Shown here: piece after piece, positions 16,517 through 24,120 of the stretch
Layout: each line of letters opens with the position of its first letter
How positions within the stretch are numbered: the first letter of the stretch is position 1
NCBI RefSeq assembly: GCF_039540515.1
Contig: NZ_BAABFA010000004.1
Coordinates: 186,001-250,000 of the forward strand
Direction: 5' to 3'
DNA from: Nemorincola caseinilytica
Lineage (GTDB): Bacteria; Bacteroidota; Bacteroidia; Chitinophagales; Chitinophagaceae
DNA length: 64,000 bases
Notes under the pieces: model-generated
What the model was told of the DNA's origin: nothing
Databases searched by the model: none
The model's input: only the letters and a program-made list of their open reading frames with translations
Position numbers and translations under genes: made by a program

Positions 16517-17879
16517 ATATCTTATACTGTTGATCGGTTATCCATTTTTTATGGAAGAACCCATCTTTTTCTGCCGCCAGGTCTACCGATGTATCGGTTA
16601 GCAGCCTGCTGCGCCTGCCATTCAGTGTCACATATACCGTGGCATATACCTTTGGATCCTGCATGCCCTGCTGCCTGTAGTGATCGCGCAGCATGTGCGC
16701 GTATTGTAGCAGAAGGTCGGGCTGGGTGGCCATCATCTTTTCCTGGTTGGCGGTCAGGAAGTCGGTATTGTTCACCCCCACTTGCCTGCCGGTAGCGCCA
16801 TCGCGCACCACGAACTGTGCATAACCTGTTTTCTCCATCAGCATTACCCGCCACGAGAACCGGTAGCCCTCCTCGGTCCAGAAGAGCTCGCCGGGCAGCA
16901 GCAGGTAGCGCCAGGGTAGTAGCAACTGAATGACAAAGAACATTGCGAACAGCGCCGGTACCACCCGGCGCCAGGGCGGCGCAAAGGTAAACATATCGCT
17001 GCCTGTGGCCGCAGGCAGTTTTGTAAAAAGATGTTCACATTTCTTTACAATAGTATCTATATCGCGGCTGTCGAAGAAGATAAGGGTGGACAGTATCATG
17101 ATGTAGGGGAACATGCCTATGGGAAAAAGTATGGATGTGGCCACATGGAACACTATCACTGTCGCGAATGCAAATGGCCGGGTGCTCCTGTTCAGCAGAA
17201 AGAAAGGCACAGTAAGGTCGTATACCGCACCGAACCAGCTAAAGGCATAGGCCACCCATTCCTTGTTCAGCAGTGGTCCCACCAGTGGCAGGTCGTTCTT
17301 GGCAGGCAGCCACAGGCGCAGGGGCATGGCCTGTACCAGCCAGTCGCTGTTCAGCTTTGCCAGCCCGGCATATATATACACTATGCCCAGCATCAGGCGT
17401 ATGCTGCCTATGGTCCAGCGGGGTAGGTAGCGCTTGTACAGGGTAGGGCGCTGCCATGCATCCAGCGATAGGTTTGCCTGGGCGGGCAGCCATATCATCA
17501 GGAAGAGCGCCAGGCTCACAAAGTAGTAGTGGTTCAGGTAATTGGTCTTATCCAGCAGTTCTATCCAGGTAAAGGACAGGAACAGTACTGTGGCCGACAG
17601 CCTGTAGAACAACCCCACTGCAAAGAACAATGCGCTGATAGCACAGACGGCAAATAGCAGGTAGGCGCCATTGCCCAGTGGCTTTATCCATTCAAAGCCA
17701 TAATAGTGGAAATAAAAGTGCGGCCGTATATACAGTTCCTCTATCCAGCCGCGTAGCCAGAACCTGATGACGCCGCCGAACAACATGATACCGAACGCCA
17801 GCCTGAAAACGGCAAGAGCAGCCGAGTATAACGGCTGCTCCAGGTATGTCTTTATCGATATGGATGTTGTTCTGCTCAT
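16506..17879 (-). CDS. Vitamin K-dependent gamma-carboxylase homologue (HTTM domain)
   Basis: 457 residues, several membrane helices in the first 260 residues, then a globular C-terminal part. The protein parallels human gamma-glutamyl carboxylase (GGCX), as I recall its sequence, over much of its length. Parallel segments are LNHYYFVSLAL (His117, at the position of human His160), IYAGLAKLNSDW (Lys175, at the position of catalytic-base Lys218 in AGVKKLDADW), the FHVATSILFPIGMFPYIMI helix, EGYRFSWRVMLME, and the strand-rich end (VRDGATGRQVG, LLLQYAHMLRD, KVYATVYVTLNGR). The human enzyme uses reduced vitamin K, O2 and CO2 to turn Glu into Gla. Whether the bacterial protein carboxylates, only epoxidises quinone, or does something else is unknown. 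It follows the imelysin gene by 14 bp. Confidence 0.82.
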   Translation of the reverse strand: MSRTTSISIKTYLEQPLYSAALAVFRLAFGIMLFGGVIRFWLRGWIEELYIRPHFYFHYYGFEWIKPLGNGAYLLFAVCAISALFFAVGLFYRLSATVLFLSFTWIELLDKTNYLNHYYFVSLALFLMIWLPAQANLSLDAWQRPTLYKRYLPRWTIGSIRLMLGIVYIYAGLAKLNSDWLVQAMPLRLWLPAKNDLPLVGPLLNKEWVAYAFSWFGAVYDLTVPFFLLNRSTRPFAFATVIVFHVATSILFPIGMFPYIMILSTLIFFDSRDIDTIVKKCEHLFTKLPAATGSDMFTFAPPWRRVVPALFAMFFVIQLLLPWRYLLLPGELFWTEEGYRFSWRVMLMEKTGYAQFVVRDGATGRQVGVNNTDFLTANQEKMMATQPDLLLQYAHMLRDHYRQQGMQDPKVYATVYVTLNGRRSRLLTDTSVDLAAEKDGFFHKKWITDQQYKIYGL

Positions 17880-17893
17880 CGCCTCCTATCACA

Positions 17894-19021
17894 TCAGTCC
17901 CCATCATTGTCGGTATAGGTAATGGATATCCCGAATGCCGATACCATATCCACCTTCAGCAGCGGTACTACCTGCTGCATCTGGTCGTATAGTTTCAGCA
18001 CTTCGGCCCTGTTGGTGGTCACTGCAGTGGTTATAGGGGCCGGTATAGTGGTAAGGGCGGTCCTTACTTCTTCCATTTCGGTGGCTATCACATTGGCCAT
18101 TGGCGTTCCATTATCATCCTTGGTACCTATAGCTGCCAGGTAGTCTTTGAAGCCCATGCCATTGTTACTGCCATTGTAATAAATGCCCTCGTAAAAGGCG
18201 GCAACACTGTTCATAGCTGCTATGGCCAGGTCTTTTGATAGGGTAGGTGTGTAATATGCCTCGGTAAGCTCTGGCGCGGCAGTGCCTGTCATGGCACCCA
18301 CCGGCAGGCCTATCTTGCCCGATCGTACATAGCGTTCGTAATACAGCACATAGGCATTGGTCATAAGCGATATGCTGCCGGTGACACTGGTAGATGTGGC
18401 CGCTATGAAGGTGCCCCTGTAGCCGCCCCATGCATCTTTTACCGCAGTTATCTTGGCCAGCATCTTTGCTGCTACGGTCTGCAGGTATTGCTTGCGGCCG
18501 GTGGCTTTCGCATCGGTGGTGTATAGGGCCACTATAGCGCTATTGGTAGTGGCAAGGCCGTTCAGCAGGTAGTCCAGCGCGGGAAAGCCCTGTGCATCCT
18601 TATTGCCGAACTGTTCCAGGTCGTAGCTGCCCGATGTGATATTGGTGTTCACCTTCGTTACAGATACAGGATAGATGTTCAGGAAGTCGCGCAGCGATAT
18701 GCTGGCCTCCGGGCCGAACTCCAGCACTTCCACACCCTGCCATGTAAGGTATGCCTCTTTCCACGCTGTGCGTGCGGCTATGAGTTTTGTGGTATCGGGC
18801 GCAGCAGCGAATTCGTCTATTTTCGTTCTCAGCGTGGTCAGTTTCCCCGCCATGTCGGCATAGGCGGGTATCACATAGTTATCAGCATAATTTGTGAGCA
18901 TTGCCGCCCTGTCGAAGTCGACAGAAGTATCGTTATCCTTATCCTTGTCTTTATTGCAGCCGGCCACAGACAGTATCACTGCCACCGCTGCTGCCATTGC
19001 CAAAAGTGCCTTTTTTCTCAT
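17894..19021 (-). CDS. Imelysin/IrpA-like lipoprotein
   Basis: 375 residues. The N-terminus is a lipoprotein signal (ILSVAGC, Cys22), followed by a Lys/Asp linker (NKDKDKDND). The rest is an all-helical imelysin fold: the MLTNYADNYVIPAYADM start typical of the family and the core block QGFPALDYLLNG. The family motif GxHxxE is altered here to Gly-Phe-Pro-Ala-Leu-Asp (145-150), as expected for the IrpA rather than the ICMP subgroup. Imelysin-like proteins are associated with iron uptake; a peptidase role (M75) is doubtful. It sits between the DUF4856 genes and the carboxylase homologue on the same strand. Confidence 0.88.
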   Translation of the reverse strand: MRKKALLAMAAAVAVILSVAGCNKDKDKDNDTSVDFDRAAMLTNYADNYVIPAYADMAGKLTTLRTKIDEFAAAPDTTKLIAARTAWKEAYLTWQGVEVLEFGPEASISLRDFLNIYPVSVTKVNTNITSGSYDLEQFGNKDAQGFPALDYLLNGLATTNSAIVALYTTDAKATGRKQYLQTVAAKMLAKITAVKDAWGGYRGTFIAATSTSVTGSISLMTNAYVLYYERYVRSGKIGLPVGAMTGTAAPELTEAYYTPTLSKDLAIAAMNSVAAFYEGIYYNGSNNGMGFKDYLAAIGTKDDNGTPMANVIATEMEEVRTALTTIPAPITTAVTTNRAEVLKLYDQMQQVVPLLKVDMVSAFGISITYTDNDGD

Positions 19022-19048
19022 TTTTATGGTTCGTCTTTTTACGACCGA

Positions 19049-19073
19049 AGCGACCGGTAACTTACCGGTCGCT
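19049..19073 (-). other. Intercistronic hairpin between DUF4856 and imelysin genes
   Basis: A perfect 12-bp inverted repeat (AGCGACCGGTAA / TTACCGGTCGCT) with a single central base lies in the 87-bp gap between the two genes. On the minus strand it is not followed by a T-run (TCGGTCGTAAAAAG), so it looks more like an attenuator, a processing site or a 3'-stabilising element than a full terminator. Confidence 0.5.
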
Positions 19074-19108
19074 CCATTTAGTTCTTCATAGGATGTATAA
19101 GGTACGAT

Positions 19109-20269
19109 CTAGTGGTTCACCACCGCTTCCTTGTCTATGCCGCAGGCAGTAGCTATCTGATCGCGAACAGTATCGAGGTCGGCATTGGTCAGCGACCAGA
19201 AACCATTTGTTTTGTTCATCAGCAGGCCCATCAGCTCTTCAGACTTTGCCCTGTTCACTTTCGCATTGTGTGCAAAGCGCAGAGAATACAAGAAGCCCAT
19301 ACCTTCCGACAGAGAGTGGAAACGTGCAGCATCGGTAGTAGCGGTCTTGGTCTTGTTCAGGTAGCTTACGGCTACAGTGGCCACAGCTTTTTCCAGCGCA
19401 GTGCGTATAGAGGCTATCTGTGCATCGCGTGTGGTCATGTCCTTGTTCACTACCGCAGCACGGCCTTTCAGGAAGGCCAGGTATACCGCTGTAGGGTCGC
19501 CGTAGGTGCCGTTCACCTGGCGTACATAGCTGCCCAGGTAGCTTTCCAGCCACTTTGTAGCATCGTTAGGATCGGGCTTGGGGTAGTATTCGTTGGCAGT
19601 AAGGTAGCCATATGCCTCATCCCAGTGGTGTTCCAGCGCGGTATAGTTCTTGCCGCTTACTATGGTGTTGTTGTCGGCGGCCATTTTCTCTGTGCCCAGG
19701 TATATGTTGCTTATCTGGTCCAGCATCATGGCACCCATCAGGCCTTTCTGTATGAACTGGCCATATTCGAAGCCCTTTGCATTCACCAGGTAGTTGCCCA
19801 GCTTGCCCGGTACGCCTATAGCTGCAGTTTGCGAAGCATGTGTGCTGGCCAGCGCCACAGAGTCGAAACAGGCCTTGAACCAGTTGCGCTCGGCATCTGC
19901 ATCAGCAGTAGCGAACGACTGGGCCGTTTTAGATATGATGGTCTTATCGGTAGCGCTGTTCAGTGCTGCATCGCTGAAGGGGCTGCCGGTATTGGCATAC
20001 ATGTTCTTCAGTTTTGTAGCGTCCAGTGCGGCGGTAGAGAACGTTTTGATATATGCGTCCATCTCCTTCATCATGCTGATGCGGGTGGTCTGGCCGCTAA
20101 AGTCTACCGATGTGTTACCATCGGTGCCCTTGAAGGTGGTAAAGTAGCTGGTAGTAGCTGTGAGCGATGCGTAGGGCACCTTTTCTTCAGGTGTGGTTTC
20201 TTTGTCTTTTTTACACGCGCCGAACAGCATAGACGCTGCAGCTACAGAAAGTACTAATTTTTTGTTCAT
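19109..20269 (-). CDS. DUF4856 lipoprotein, copy 1
   Basis: 386 residues starting at ATG 20269, which gives a good lipoprotein signal (AASMLFGAC, Cys19); an in-frame start ten codons further upstream spoils it. The mature part matches DUF4856: VPYASLTATTSYFTTFKGTDG, KLKNMYANTGSPFSD, GFEYGQFIQKGLMGAMMLDQ, the strongly kept LEHHWDEAYGYL and C-terminal GFWSLTNADLDTVRDQIA. The fold is probably all-helical and imelysin-like in character. The motif with His, Asp and Glu could bind a metal. Function is unknown; DUF4856 genes often occur beside imelysin genes. A TACATTTG -7 element lies 27 nt upstream. Confidence 0.85.
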   Translation of the reverse strand: MNKKLVLSVAAASMLFGACKKDKETTPEEKVPYASLTATTSYFTTFKGTDGNTSVDFSGQTTRISMMKEMDAYIKTFSTAALDATKLKNMYANTGSPFSDAALNSATDKTIISKTAQSFATADADAERNWFKACFDSVALASTHASQTAAIGVPGKLGNYLVNAKGFEYGQFIQKGLMGAMMLDQISNIYLGTEKMAADNNTIVSGKNYTALEHHWDEAYGYLTANEYYPKPDPNDATKWLESYLGSYVRQVNGTYGDPTAVYLAFLKGRAAVVNKDMTTRDAQIASIRTALEKAVATVAVSYLNKTKTATTDAARFHSLSEGMGFLYSLRFAHNAKVNRAKSEELMGLLMNKTNGFWSLTNADLDTVRDQIATACGIDKEAVVNH

Positions 20270-20296
20270 ATTAAAGTGGGAACGTTTTTGTGGGTG

Positions 20297-20304
20297 CAAA
20301 TGTA
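20297..20304 (-). promoter_or_regulatory. -7 promoter element of DUF4856 copy 1 (TACATTTG)
   Basis: Exact TAnnTTTG match on the minus strand, 27 nt upstream of ATG 20269 and downstream of the hairpin that follows DUF4856 copy 2. It suggests that copy 1, imelysin, the carboxylase homologue and the TonB receptor can be transcribed without copy 2. Confidence 0.5.
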
Positions 20305-20392
20305 TCGGCTGCCCACCGGCCCGATCTTCATAATCGGGAAATTCTAGTTTTTCCGCTTTATTTCACATGTGTTATTTGTTGTATAAAATAGT

Positions 20393-20416
20393 AAGGACGG
20401 CCCTAAAGCCGTCCTT
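20393..20416 (-). terminator. Terminator-like hairpin after DUF4856 copy 2
   Basis: A 9-bp GC-rich stem (AAGGACGGC / GCCGTCCTT) with a 6-nt loop starts 22 bp after the copy 2 stop. On the minus strand it is followed by ACTATTTTATAC. It may end or attenuate the copy 2 transcript. Confidence 0.6.
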
Positions 20417-20438
20417 GGAGAATTGTATCTGTATTATT

Positions 20439-21581
20439 TTAATTATATACCACTGCGTCCCTGTCTACGTTGTAGGTAGTAGCTATCTGGTCGCGCACGT
20501 TGGTGATATCGGTAGTGGTGAGCGACCAGAACCCATTGGCCTTGTTCATCAGCATGCCCATCAGTTCTTCCGACCTGGCCTTGCTTAGCTTGGGGCTGTA
20601 GGCATAGCGAAGCGCGTATATCATACCTGCGCCCTGAGACAGTGCATGATAGCGCGAGGCCTCGTTCGAGGCTGCCATTGCCCTGTTCAGGAAGCTTACG
20701 GCCACTGTGGCCAGGGCTCTTTCTATTTTGTTGTGTATTATCTCTATCTGCTGGTCGCGGGTGGCTATATCCTTGTTCACTATAGCGGCACGCCCTTTCA
20801 GAAATGCCATATATACATCGGTAGGCTCACCGAAGAGGCCGTTCACCTGGCGCACAAGGTCGCCCAGGTAGTTTTCCTGCCAGCTACCCTTATTGTCCTT
20901 TTTAGGGAAATACTCATTGGTGGTAAGGCAGCCGTAGGCCTCATCCCAGTTGTGTTCCAGTTGTGTATAGTTCTTGCCGGCCACTACCGTGGTATTGTCT
21001 GCGGCCATCTTTTCGGGGCTCAGCATCACATTCATATGGTCCAGCAGCAGGGCGCCTGTCAGGCCCACCTCTGCGAACTGCCCGTATTCGAATGCCTTGC
21101 CATTCACCAGGTAGGCATAGTCCAGCGCGCCGGGTACACCCTGCGAGGCCAATGTCTGCCCGTGAACGCTTATAGCGGCCACCGAATCGAACCAGGCACT
21201 TATGATAGCGCGCTCGGCCTCGCCATCGGCCGCAGCGAACGACATGGCCGTTACCGATGCCATACTGATGCCGGTAGCATTTTTAAGCGATGTATCCTTG
21301 AAGGGGTTGTTCGTATTATTGAACATATCCTTCATTTTGGCACCGCTAAGGGGTACAGCACCGAAAGAGATCATGTATTCATCCAGTTCCTTCAGCATGT
21401 TCACACGTTTTCCCATATCGGCCAGGTCTGCGGTGGTATTGCCATCCGCACCCTTGAAGGTGGTGAAGTAGTTGGTAGTGGTAGTGAGCGACCCATAGGG
21501 CACCTTCATATGCGTATCCTCTTTCCTGCACGAGCCGAACAGGGTAGCAGCGGCGGCTATCAGTAATAGCGACTTTCTCAT
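20439..21581 (-). CDS. DUF4856 lipoprotein, copy 2
   Basis: 380 residues with a lipoprotein signal (AAAATLFGSC, Cys18). It is a clear tandem paralogue of the gene at 19109-20269 and aligns almost without gaps: VPYGSLTTTTNYFTTFKGADG, KMKDMFNNTNNPFKD, AFEYGQFAEVGLTGALLLD, LEHNWDEAYGCL, FWSLTTTDITNVRDQIATTY. The two copies look diverged enough not to be a recent duplication. It would be an outer-membrane or periplasmic lipoprotein of the imelysin locus. It is first in gene order but is separated from copy 1 by a terminator-like hairpin and a second promoter. Confidence 0.85.
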   Translation of the reverse strand: MRKSLLLIAAAATLFGSCRKEDTHMKVPYGSLTTTTNYFTTFKGADGNTTADLADMGKRVNMLKELDEYMISFGAVPLSGAKMKDMFNNTNNPFKDTSLKNATGISMASVTAMSFAAADGEAERAIISAWFDSVAAISVHGQTLASQGVPGALDYAYLVNGKAFEYGQFAEVGLTGALLLDHMNVMLSPEKMAADNTTVVAGKNYTQLEHNWDEAYGCLTTNEYFPKKDNKGSWQENYLGDLVRQVNGLFGEPTDVYMAFLKGRAAIVNKDIATRDQQIEIIHNKIERALATVAVSFLNRAMAASNEASRYHALSQGAGMIYALRYAYSPKLSKARSEELMGMLMNKANGFWSLTTTDITNVRDQIATTYNVDRDAVVYN

Positions 21582-21678
21582 ATTATGTTCTTGTAACGGT
21601 AAATGTACCTTAAAGATAGGGATAAGACCTCATGTACGAGAAACTTCAGACCATGCAATTAGTAGGTAGTAAAACGAA

Positions 21679-21703
21679 AATAAGCGCCTTGTGAGCGCTT
21701 ATT
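21679..21703 (-). terminator. Terminator of tRNA-Arg
   Basis: A 9-bp perfect stem (AATAAGCGC / GCGCTTATT) with a 7-nt loop lies 2 bp downstream of the tRNA 3' end. On the minus strand it is followed by TTTTCGTTTTAC. Confidence 0.75.
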
Positions 21704-21705
21704 CC

Positions 21706-21782
21706 TGGTGACCTTGTCAGGATTCAAACCTGAAACCTTTTGATCCGTAGTCAAATGCTCTATTCAGTTGAGCTACAAGGCC
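21706..21782 (-). tRNA. tRNA-Arg (anticodon ACG)
   Basis: On the minus strand the acceptor stem is GGCCTTG paired with CAAGGTC (one G-U pair), with discriminator A and an encoded CCA. The D arm starts TAGCTCAACTGAATAGAGCA. The anticodon stem-loop is TTTGA-CTACGGA-TCAAA, giving anticodon ACG (wobble position edited to inosine by TadA), which reads CGU/CGC/CGA. The T arm carries GGTTTGAATCC. All stems close well. No second copy of its 3' end and no integrase are present nearby. Confidence 0.95.
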
Positions 21783-21889
21783 ATTCCCGTTTTGGGAGTG
21801 CAAAGATACTAAACGCCCTGTATTTTGCAAATACTTTTTCGCGGCAGAGAAAAAATATACACCTTTGAACAGCTAAAACCACTACAGGC

Positions 21890-22363
21890 GTGCATATAGA
21901 GATATGGTCTTTGGGCAAGGATAACGAACCTCATATAGAAGAGGGCGTGCGCCTGTACTTCAAAAAGATACAGCCGTGGAACACCATAGAGCTGGTGACC
22001 CTGCAGATACCCCGAAAATATGCCACCGCCGATGCTGCCACTGCCAAGCGGCTGGAGGAAGAACTGCTGCTGAAGCGCCTGCAGCAGCATCATTACCTGG
22101 TATTGCTGGATGAACGCGGCAAGCTGCTGAACTCGCCCCAATGGGCCACCCAGCTACAGCAGATGATGAACCAAGGCGTAAAGACCCTGGTGATACTGAT
22201 AGGCGGTGCCTATGGTGTAACAGATGCTGTGCGCAGCAGGGCAAAGCAGGTATGGTCGCTGTCGGCGCTGGTATTTCCGCACCAGTTGGTGCGGCTAATA
22301 GTGGCCGAGCAGGTATACCGCTCTCTCAGCATCCTCAATAATTCACAGTACCATCACGAGTAG
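21890..22363 (+). CDS. rlmH: 23S rRNA pseudouridine-1915 N3-methyltransferase RlmH
   Basis: 157 residues, a SPOUT-class methyltransferase that modifies helix 69 of 23S rRNA on the assembled 70S ribosome. The start is GTG 21890 (MHIEIWSLGKDNEPHIEEGV), the usual RlmH N-terminus. Other signatures are YLVLLDERGKLLNSPQWA, the SAM-binding knot LIGGAYGVTDAVRSRA and the C-terminal LVRLIVAEQVYRSLSILNNS followed by YHHE, where the invariant YHHE ending is complete. Full length. It converges with dnaB with 8 bp between stops. Confidence 0.95.
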   Translation: MHIEIWSLGKDNEPHIEEGVRLYFKKIQPWNTIELVTLQIPRKYATADAATAKRLEEELLLKRLQQHHYLVLLDERGKLLNSPQWATQLQQMMNQGVKTLVILIGGAYGVTDAVRSRAKQVWSLSALVFPHQLVRLIVAEQVYRSLSILNNSQYHHE

Positions 22364-22371
22364 CCGTGAGG

Positions 22372-24120
22372 TTACCACGGTGCATCCTCATCGGTCTGGG
22401 GTGGTGGTGCAGGTTTCTGGCCCGGCAACTCATCATCTTCCCAGCTCATGCTGTTGGCCTTAGACTGCAGTGTCTGGAAGCCCGTAGCCCCGTCCTCTAT
22501 GTATAGCTTGCTGCCTCCGAATTCGCTGGCATCGCGCCCGCGTATACCTGCCGAGGGGTTGTCTCTATTGGGGCCAGCGGCAAAGCCACCGGGAGGTGTG
22601 CTTCTGCCAAAGCCGGCATCGAAGTTGCCGCCACCGCCACCAAAGTTGTTGCCACCACCTGGGTTACCGCCACCGCTGCGCCCTTTGTAAGAGTCGAAGC
22701 CATCATCCTCCAGATCCACGAACTTCTGGTACTCTTTTATGAAGCGCACCTTTACCTGCCCGGTACTACCGTTACGGTGCTTGGCTATATGTATATGCGT
22801 TTCGCCCTCTATGGTCTCGCCCATTTCGTTGCTGCTGTTGCCATAGTACTCGGGCCTGTACAGGAACATAACAAGGTCGGCATCCTGTTCTATGGCACCC
22901 GATTCGCGAAGGTCGCTCAGCTGCGGTACCTTGCTTTCCTTACGCGTCTCTACCGAACGGTTCAACTGCGAAAGCGCTATGATAGGCACTTCCAGCTCTT
23001 TTGCCAGCGCCTTCAGATCGCGCGATATCTTGCTTATCTCCTGCTCGCGGTTGCCGCCCTTCTCTACACTGGCCTGCATAAGCTGCAGGTAGTCTATGAG
23101 TATCATCTGTATGTCGTGCTTCTGCTTCAGCCTGCGGGCCTTTGCACGCAGCTCGAAGATGTTCAGCGCGGCCTGGTCATCTATGAATATCTTGGCCTGC
23201 GACAGCTTGGTCATACGCTGCGATAGCTGTATGAATTCGTGTTCGGCCATTTTTCCACGGGTTATGGCTTCCATGCTCACTTCGGCCACGCAGCTCAGCA
23301 TCCTTTTCACTATCTGCCCGGCACCCATTTCCAGCGAGAATAGGGCTACCGGGAATTGCTTGCCAGCATTCATGGCCGCATTCATGGCCAGGTTCAGCGT
23401 AAATGCCGTTTTACCCACGGCCGGCCTTGCTGCCAGTATTATCAGGTCGGTCTTTTGCCAGCCACCGGTAAGTGCATCCAGCCCACGGAAGTTGGATGGC
23501 ACACCGGTTATATCATCGGTCTTTTTGCGGTTCTCGTCTATTTCGTTTATGGTGCGTACCAGTACTTCCTGAAGGCTTTTGAAGTTCTTGCGCAGGTGCT
23601 TGTCGGTTATGTCGTACAGGCCGGTCTCGGCCTTGTCCAGCAGGTCGAACACGTCGGTACTGTCCTCATAGGCATCGCTTATCACCGAGCTGCTTATGCG
23701 TATCAGTTCGCGCTGTATGAATTTCTCCATCACCAGGCGAGCGTGCGCCTCGACGTGAGCGCTAGACAGTACGCTCATTGTAAGGCGGGTGAGGTAGTAG
23801 GCGCCACCTACCAGTTCCAGTTCATTGCTTCTGCGCAGTTCTTCGGTTATGGTAAGCAGGTCGACGGGTGTACCCTTGTCGAAGAGCCTGCGCATGGCCG
23901 AATATATTTTCTGGTGGGCATCTACATAGAAGCAATCTTCGCTTTGTATTATTTCCAGTACCTGTGCAAAGGTGTCTTTTTCCAGCATGGCGGCACCCAG
24001 CACGGCCTCCTCCAGTTCGGGGGCCTGCGGCGGTACCTTGCCATACACCAGGCTCGAAATGTCGGGTTTCCGGCCCTGTGAGCGAGAGGAAGAAAAATCT
24101 TTTTTTATATTTAAAGCCAT
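22372..24120 (-). CDS. dnaB: Replicative DNA helicase DnaB
   Basis: 582 residues, hexameric 5'-3' helicase of the replication fork. The N-terminal collar domain spans about 30-135 (PQAPELEEAVLGAAMLEKD), then a linker and the RecA-like motor with Walker A AARPAVGKTA (about 229-238), VALFSLEMGAGQIVKRML, Walker B IQMILIDYLQLMQ, and SQLNRSVETR...PQLSDLRESGAIEQDAD. Residues from about 485 form an unusual Gly/Asn-rich tail that ends in an acidic stretch (SWEDDELPGQ ... DEDAPW), resembling the C-terminal tip of SSB. The family is usually 450-520 residues, so the tail is an extension. It is divergent from pheT over 404 bp. Confidence 0.95.
   Translation of the reverse strand: MALNIKKDFSSSRSQGRKPDISSLVYGKVPPQAPELEEAVLGAAMLEKDTFAQVLEIIQSEDCFYVDAHQKIYSAMRRLFDKGTPVDLLTITEELRRSNELELVGGAYYLTRLTMSVLSSAHVEAHARLVMEKFIQRELIRISSSVISDAYEDSTDVFDLLDKAETGLYDITDKHLRKNFKSLQEVLVRTINEIDENRKKTDDITGVPSNFRGLDALTGGWQKTDLIILAARPAVGKTAFTLNLAMNAAMNAGKQFPVALFSLEMGAGQIVKRMLSCVAEVSMEAITRGKMAEHEFIQLSQRMTKLSQAKIFIDDQAALNIFELRAKARRLKQKHDIQMILIDYLQLMQASVEKGGNREQEISKISRDLKALAKELEVPIIALSQLNRSVETRKESKVPQLSDLRESGAIEQDADLVMFLYRPEYYGNSSNEMGETIEGETHIHIAKHRNGSTGQVKVRFIKEYQKFVDLEDDGFDSYKGRSGGGNPGGGNNFGGGGGNFDAGFGRSTPPGGFAAGPNRDNPSAGIRGRDASEFGGSKLYIEDGATGFQTLQSKANSMSWEDDELPGQKPAPPPQTDEDAPW

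Noticed and set aside
21706..21782. tRNA-Arg as the attachment site of an integrated element
   Set aside because: No integrase or phage gene and no duplicated tRNA 3' end on either side; flanking genes are core genes with native codon use.
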